A DNA stretch of 64,000 bases, from positions 3,048-67,047 of the forward strand of contig CAAFZX010000036.1 in NCBI GenBank assembly GCA_900767675.1, written 5' to 3'. The stretch is from an uncultured Collinsella sp. (GTDB taxonomy: Bacteria; Actinomycetota; Coriobacteriia; Coriobacteriales; Coriobacteriaceae). Below the pieces are notes generated by a model. It was not told where the DNA came from. It worked only from the letters and a program-made list of their open reading frames with translations, and ran no database searches. Positions 59,991 through 64,000 of the stretch are shown here, one piece after another. Positions within the stretch are counted from its first letter, which is position 1; each line of letters opens with the position of its first letter. The translations under genes and the position numbers were made by a program.

Positions 59991-61532
59991 CTATTCCGCA
60001 TCGACCACACGAAGCAGATATGCCACGCGCGTTGCGGCCGTGCATTTAAAACGCTCGTCCATGCGAACGCCTGCGACCCATACCACGGCACCTCCCGGAG
60101 CCGTTCTCACCACAGGAACGCCTGCGCGCTCAGAAACGGGAATACGAGCCTCGTTGAGCAGGTCGGACACCTTCTTACTTCGCCCACTCATGCCCAACGG
60201 ACACATCACATCCCCCGGCGCGGGACCGTCTACCCACAGACGCGCCAAACGCGCCTCGGCGGGAATCTCCCCGCGCGAGCCGGCGAGCATCCGTTCGCTA
60301 TCGCGATCGGCAAAGCCCAGCGTCGCGGCATCCACCATAGCGGCCGCCCCTCCGGCACCCGCGAGTTCGCGGGCACGGCGCACGATATCACACCCCGGCT
60401 CGACGGCCATCGGCTCTGCCACCAGGATGCGGCCCGCCCCCAGCGGCAATCGACCGGGAATGGTGACCCAATCGGCAACTAACCCCTCGCGCGCCGCCGG
60501 AGCCTTGAATGACAGCATGCCAAACTCCACGCGCGCATCGATTCCCGCCGGCAGCGTGACCGAACCCGAGCCTTCGGCGACACAGGCGAGCACGCGCTCC
60601 ACATGCCGCATCTCCGGGCGAGCGTCGGGGTCGATACGCTTAATTGCCAGTCGCACCATGCGCCGAGCGATCACCACCTCGGCCGCGGCCAGTCGGCGAG
60701 CGTCAAGGACCAGTGCACCCGCCGCCTCCTTACGCAGGCAGCTTCGAAACGCCTGTGCGGAAAGCTGGGAAAGAAAGGCGTCCTCATCGCCTAAGATCTC
60801 GCAGGCGGCGCCAATCGTCTTACAGACGCTCGCGTTGCGCTGCGCCACCACCGGCATCACTCGATGGCGCACGTAGTTACGCAAGTACGACACGTCCTCG
60901 TTGCTCTCGTCCTCTCGCCACGGCTGACCATGCACCTGCAGATAGCCCACGAGCTCATCATGAGTCAGGTCGAGCAGGGGACGCACCACGATATTCCTCC
61001 GGCGAGGAATGCTCGATAGGCCAGCGGGCCCCGAACCCTTAATCGCGTTCATCAAAAACGTTTCCGCGCGATCCGAAGACGTGTGTGCGGTGCAGATACG
61101 AGCCGCCGTTCGCGGTGCCCCCGTCTGGGCGCAGAGCTCACGAACATACCTCCGCGCCGCGGCATAGCGCACCTCGCGAGCAGCCGCCTCGATATTGCCC
61201 GATTCATCATCAAAATAGGCATGCTCAACACACAGCGGCAAGCCATATTGTGCGCATAGGCCGCGCACAAAGGCCTCGTCGCCATCGGATGCCTCGCCGC
61301 GCAGATGATGGTTCACATGCAGCACATGCAGTCGCTCGCGCGCGATGGGGGCCACACCACGCCCATCCAGAATATCCAACTTTGATGTGCATGCCATAAG
61401 GAGCAAAGCCGTCGAGTCCGCACCACCTGATACCATGAGCACCACGGGGGCAGCCGTCTGCCGCGTTGCCAGGGCCCTATCATCGGCCCACGATGCAACA
61501 TGGTGTCCATAATGCTGAGATACCGTTGGCAT
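59991..61532 (-). CDS. tilS: tRNA(Ile)-lysidine synthase
   Basis: This encodes 513 residues. The PP-loop SGGADS lies at 35-40, followed by HVNHHLRGEASDGDEAFV and TAHTSSDRAETFLMN. The C-terminal substrate-binding domains end in GRSKKVSDLLNEARIPVSERAGVPVV, the conserved TilS C-terminal motif. It changes C34 of the AUA-reading tRNA-Ile to lysidine. GAGGAGG precedes ATG 61532. It is divergent from the WalJ-type gene with only 48 bp between starts. Confidence 0.95.
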   Translation of the reverse strand: MPTVSQHYGHHVASWADDRALATRQTAAPVVLMVSGGADSTALLLMACTSKLDILDGRGVAPIARERLHVLHVNHHLRGEASDGDEAFVRGLCAQYGLPLCVEHAYFDDESGNIEAAAREVRYAAARRYVRELCAQTGAPRTAARICTAHTSSDRAETFLMNAIKGSGPAGLSSIPRRRNIVVRPLLDLTHDELVGYLQVHGQPWREDESNEDVSYLRNYVRHRVMPVVAQRNASVCKTIGAACEILGDEDAFLSQLSAQAFRSCLRKEAAGALVLDARRLAAAEVVIARRMVRLAIKRIDPDARPEMRHVERVLACVAEGSGSVTLPAGIDARVEFGMLSFKAPAAREGLVADWVTIPGRLPLGAGRILVAEPMAVEPGCDIVRRARELAGAGGAAAMVDAATLGFADRDSERMLAGSRGEIPAEARLARLWVDGPAPGDVMCPLGMSGRSKKVSDLLNEARIPVSERAGVPVVRTAPGGAVVWVAGVRMDERFKCTAATRVAYLLRVVDAE

Positions 61533-61580
61533 TTGCTTCCTCCTCTATTCGTTCGCACCCATTGTATCCTTTGGAATCTT

Positions 61581-62390
61581 ATGTCTCGTCTGCACCTTCA
61601 TATCCTTGGCAGCGGCTCAAAAGGCAACTGCGCGCTCATCGAAGGCCCCCGGGGGCTCATCATGATTGACGACGGTCTTTCTCGCCGCGAGACATTAAAG
61701 CGCATGGCAGAACTGGGGCTCTCGGCAGACAACGTCTCGGCTCTTCTCATCACTCATGAGCACAGCGATCACATCAAGGGCCTCGATGTCTGGTGCAAAC
61801 ACTGGCACGGCCCCCTCTTTGCCAGCAGGGGCACACTTTCGGGCAAAGAAAATCTTTCGCATCTGCCTATCGAGGAATTCGATCCCGGTGACATCCTATC
61901 CATTGCCGGCATCCACGTGCAAACCTACTCAACATCACACGATGTCATCAATCCAGTCGGCTATCGATTCGACGCCCTCGATGATTCAATCGGCTTTGCC
62001 ACCGACACCGGAGAGCTATCGAGCCAGGCCATGAACACCCTCAAAGATTGTCGAGTCCTCGCGCTCGAAAGTAACCACGATGTGACCATGCTGCGCGAGG
62101 GAGAATATCCCCGCTTTCTTCAGGAGCGCATCCTGTCTGCAAGGGGACACCTCTCCAACGACCAAGCCGCCGAAGCCGCGCGCGAACTTGTTACCGATCG
62201 CACCGAACAGCTCATTGCCATGCATATCAGCCAAGATAACAATCGCCCGAGCCTTACCGTCAAAAGCTATGCCAAAGCTCTAGCCGCAACCCTGGATGAC
62301 GAGGTCGGCAGCTCCGCCACCCTTCTCCAAGGATCGCGAAAACTCTCGATACGCCCCGCAAGCCAGCATAGGCCAGCAACCATTCAATAG
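61581..62390 (+). CDS. MBL-fold metallohydrolase (YycJ/WalJ type)
   Basis: This encodes 269 residues from ATG 61581. N-terminal ILGSGSKGNCALIE is the hallmark of the YycJ/WalJ subgroup. The metal site THEHSDHIKG (59-66 region), STSHDVINPVGY, FATDTG and ALESNHD follow. Members are nuclease-like hydrolases tied to cell-wall and division control through WalKR, or to DNA repair. No two-component genes are adjacent here. The ribosome binding site is weak (TTGGAA). Confidence 0.9.
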   Translation: MSRLHLHILGSGSKGNCALIEGPRGLIMIDDGLSRRETLKRMAELGLSADNVSALLITHEHSDHIKGLDVWCKHWHGPLFASRGTLSGKENLSHLPIEEFDPGDILSIAGIHVQTYSTSHDVINPVGYRFDALDDSIGFATDTGELSSQAMNTLKDCRVLALESNHDVTMLREGEYPRFLQERILSARGHLSNDQAAEAARELVTDRTEQLIAMHISQDNNRPSLTVKSYAKALAATLDDEVGSSATLLQGSRKLSIRPASQHRPATIQ

Positions 62391-62406
62391 ACTGTCCTAG
62401 ACAGCA

Positions 62407-62440
62407 AAAGGGGCCGGGAATCGCTTCCCAGCCCCTTTTG
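62407..62440. terminator. Terminator between walJ-type gene and hsp20
   Basis: AAAAGGGGC/GCCCCTTTT arms with inner CGGGA/TCCC pairing; shared by the converging genes. Confidence 0.85.
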
Positions 62441-62472
62441 TTATCTCTTAATAGCACAGAACGCCAACGAAG

Positions 62473-62904
62473 TTAGTCGATGGAGATCTTCGTAACGTTC
62501 TTCTTCTCGACGATCTTGGGAACCGTAACGGTCAGGATGCCGTCAGCGTACTTAGCCGAGAGACCCTCGCTCGAAGCGTCCTTTAGATACACGCCACGCG
62601 TTGCGCTGTACGAGCTGAACTCCTTCTGCAGGAAGTTCTTGCCCTCGTTCTCCTCGTCTTCCTCGACATTCACGCTAATGGACAGACGGCCCTCGTTAAG
62701 CTCGACATCGATATCGTCCTTGGCGACGCCGGTCAGATAAGCCTTGACCTCATAGCCATCGCCCTTATCCTCAACGTCAACGGGGAACGCCTTAGAGGCA
62801 ATCGAGCTGTTCGCCAAATCACTCATATCATCAAACAGATCGAACAGCGAGCTCGCAGAGGGACGAACGCCAAAAACCGAACGATAAGGAACCATGCTTG
62901 CCAT
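62473..62904 (-). CDS. Small heat shock protein (Hsp20/alpha-crystallin)
   Basis: This encodes 143 residues from ATG 62904 behind AAGGAG. The alpha-crystallin domain spans about 38-138: FPVDVEDKGDGYEVKAYLTG, DIDVELNEGRLSISV, the ATRGVYLKDASSEGLSAKY-like strand region and GILTVTVPK. The C-terminal IxI-like motif is VTKISID. It acts as an ATP-independent holdase. I looked for CIRCE and HAIR operators in 62905-63180 and saw none that was convincing; that region is AT-rich with TATATA boxes. Confidence 0.93.
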   Translation of the reverse strand: MASMVPYRSVFGVRPSASSLFDLFDDMSDLANSSIASKAFPVDVEDKGDGYEVKAYLTGVAKDDIDVELNEGRLSISVNVEEDEENEGKNFLQKEFSSYSATRGVYLKDASSEGLSAKYADGILTVTVPKIVEKKNVTKISID

Positions 62905-63181
62905 GTTTACCACTCCTTTATAGGACTGCCGAGTCATCTTCTAGGTGACTGGGACTTCTTTTGACGCTCTTATATATGCCCACCCGGTGCTCATATATAC
63001 ATCGGCTATAAAGTTTTTTGAGTCCAATACTATAAGCATATCTAAGTGTGTATGACTCAGGTTTTAGGTTGGTAAAGGTTCTTTGAACCAGAGCTTAAAT
63101 AACGAGTATGTCCCCAGCTAAAAATAACAAGGGGCTTACAATGAGCGCGTACACGTTGTTGGTAACGAACTAAAGGGCATC

Positions 63182-63649
63182 ATGGACGACCAAAACCAGA
63201 ACAATATGTTTATGCCGACGCGGGGGGAAGATACTTCCACGCAGCCGCCACGGTTCCGTCGCCCTCACATCTCGCAAGAGCCCATTAATGATCCAGAGCC
63301 CGAGTATGTGACGAGAAATCGATATCAAACGCTCGAGGATGCCCAAACGGGACGTAAGCATATGGGCGTCGCATCGGGCGATCCCGTATATCTGAAAGAT
63401 GCACCGTTATCAAAAAACAGCTCAATCAGTGACGACCCGACGAAAGCGCCCGCAACTCGGCAGCAAAGAGGTCCTCGACCTAAGCAAACCTTAACGCATT
63501 CGGCTCGTTATCTCGAGACTCCAAAACAAGGGAAAACGATTTTCGTTTCATCAAGTAAACGACGTAAGCAGCATCGACTCCAATTCCTGCTTTTGATCAT
63601 TGTGGTCATAGTAGTTGCCCTTGTGATTCGATTTATTGTCTTTAAATAA
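63182..63649 (+). CDS. Tail-anchored small membrane protein of unknown function
   Basis: This encodes 155 residues with AAAGGG before the ATG. About 120 residues are polar, Gln/Pro/Arg-rich and probably disordered, ending in a basic KRRKQHR. A C-terminal membrane helix (LQFLLLIIVVIVVALVIRFIVF) anchors it with the bulk in the cytosol. I recognise no domain. It lies between hsp20 (divergent) and the rRNA operon (convergent). Codon use is less GC-biased than the neighbours. Confidence 0.75.
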   Translation: MDDQNQNNMFMPTRGEDTSTQPPRFRRPHISQEPINDPEPEYVTRNRYQTLEDAQTGRKHMGVASGDPVYLKDAPLSKNSSISDDPTKAPATRQQRGPRPKQTLTHSARYLETPKQGKTIFVSSSKRRKQHRLQFLLLIIVVIVVALVIRFIVFK

Positions 63650-63716
63650 AAGCTCATTACCCATAAGCTCAACCGGGTTACAGGTGAAATGCAACTACAT
63701 TGTGATGTATTAATGC

Positions 63717-63750
63717 AAAAAGGGGGAGGCCGCGAGGCCTCCCCCTTCTT
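63717..63750 (-). terminator. rRNA operon terminator
   Basis: GGGGGAGGCC/GGCCTCCCCC stem with loop GCGA, followed on the minus strand by TTTTTGC. It lies 30 bp beyond the 5S gene. Confidence 0.85.
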
Positions 63751-63780
63751 CAAGTCATCCGACGGCTCGGTGCCGTCCAC

Positions 63781-63900
63781 CGGTCAGCGGCGCCCTGGCC
63801 TCCCACGGGCTGGCCCCGCAGTACTCTCGGCGCGATGGGGCTTAGCTTCCGGGTTCGGAACGGGACCGGGCGTGCCCCCCATGCTCTGGCCGCTGACCGG
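63781..63900 (-). rRNA. rrf: 5S ribosomal RNA
   Basis: On the minus strand a 120-nt gene has terminal helix GGTCAGCGGC/GCCGCTGACC. Inside are CCCGTTCCGAACCCGGAAG, the universal loop B/C region, and GAGAGTACTGC with GGGAGGCC. The ends are set by the terminal helix. The remaining 63901-64000 is GC-rich spacer toward a 23S gene that must lie beyond the edge. Confidence 0.95.
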
Positions 63901-64000
63901 GGGGCGGCGCCCACCGTTACGGTGTCCGGTTTCACATCTACGTGCCCTGGGGGCCGCATGGCGTATAGGAGGGGTCTGACTCGGGGGCATCCTCGTGCCC

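Noticed and set aside
62905..63180. CIRCE or HAIR heat-shock operator upstream of hsp20
   Set aside because: No TTAGCACTC-type or CTTGAGT-type inverted repeat was found.

Overview
The window looks like a piece of a high-GC Coriobacteriia chromosome, most likely Collinsella. This is inferred from base composition, gene families, C-ending codons and many intergenic palindromes; no database was consulted. The 5' edge cuts a large surface-protein gene. The 3' edge enters an rRNA operon on the minus strand, of which the 5S gene is complete. I see no prophage, CRISPR array or insertion sequence.

Layout. 1-5.9 kb: a minus-strand cell-surface operon: SipW-type signal peptidase, a TasA-like secreted subunit, a second short anchored protein, and a giant repeat-bearing surface protein. 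5.9-6.85 kb: non-coding DNA with a strictly periodic array of four hairpins. 6.85-12 kb: TetR regulator, flavodoxin-like protein and a heterodimeric ABC exporter. 12-12.95 kb: SRP RNA and several long inverted repeats. 12.9-19.7 kb: a TadA-glycerate kinase fusion, tRNA-Ser, TetR, LemA, IlvE, DedA and CysE. 19.8-24.1 kb: a second heterodimeric ABC exporter under a MarR regulator with two direct-repeat operators. 24.2-28.3 kb: small unknown protein, nitroreductase, LCP protein, class B-type sortase and an SPATG-tailed surface protein. 28.4-32.5 kb: membrane protein, degenerate sigma-54-activator-like regulator, YeiH-family transporter and divergent GntR regulator. 32.8-39.4 kb: GlmS, LacI regulator, DUF4143-type ATPase, HAD phosphatase and LarE. 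39.6-47.1 kb: a six-gene sugar operon (PTS EIIBC, GatZ/KbaZ-like protein, small transaldolase, split transketolase, PTS EIIA) with a divergent LacI regulator. 47.2-56.9 kb: secreted nuclease, EF-G2-like GTPase, amino-acid ABC importer, RlmD-type methyltransferase, PHP phosphoesterase and aminotransferase. 57.1-63.7 kb: ftsH-hpt-tilS, WalJ/YycJ-type hydrolase, Hsp20 and a small membrane protein.

How parts work together. The sipW cluster encodes its own signal peptidase beside likely substrates, as in tapA-sipW-tasA loci. The sortase sits directly downstream of a protein with an SPATG sorting signal, so enzyme and substrate are probably co-transcribed through a terminator. The PTS operon couples sugar import to a complete non-oxidative pentose-phosphate module.

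The most unusual signal is non-coding. There is a 62-bp-period array of 44-nt hairpins. There is also a gene-3'-end module (conserved-loop hairpin, GCTCGACGCTGCGC-like linker, often a large nested inverted repeat), seen four times with stems that change sequence but keep pairing. Finally there are many nested or perfect long inverted repeats, including a family with GGGGACAG-like loops.
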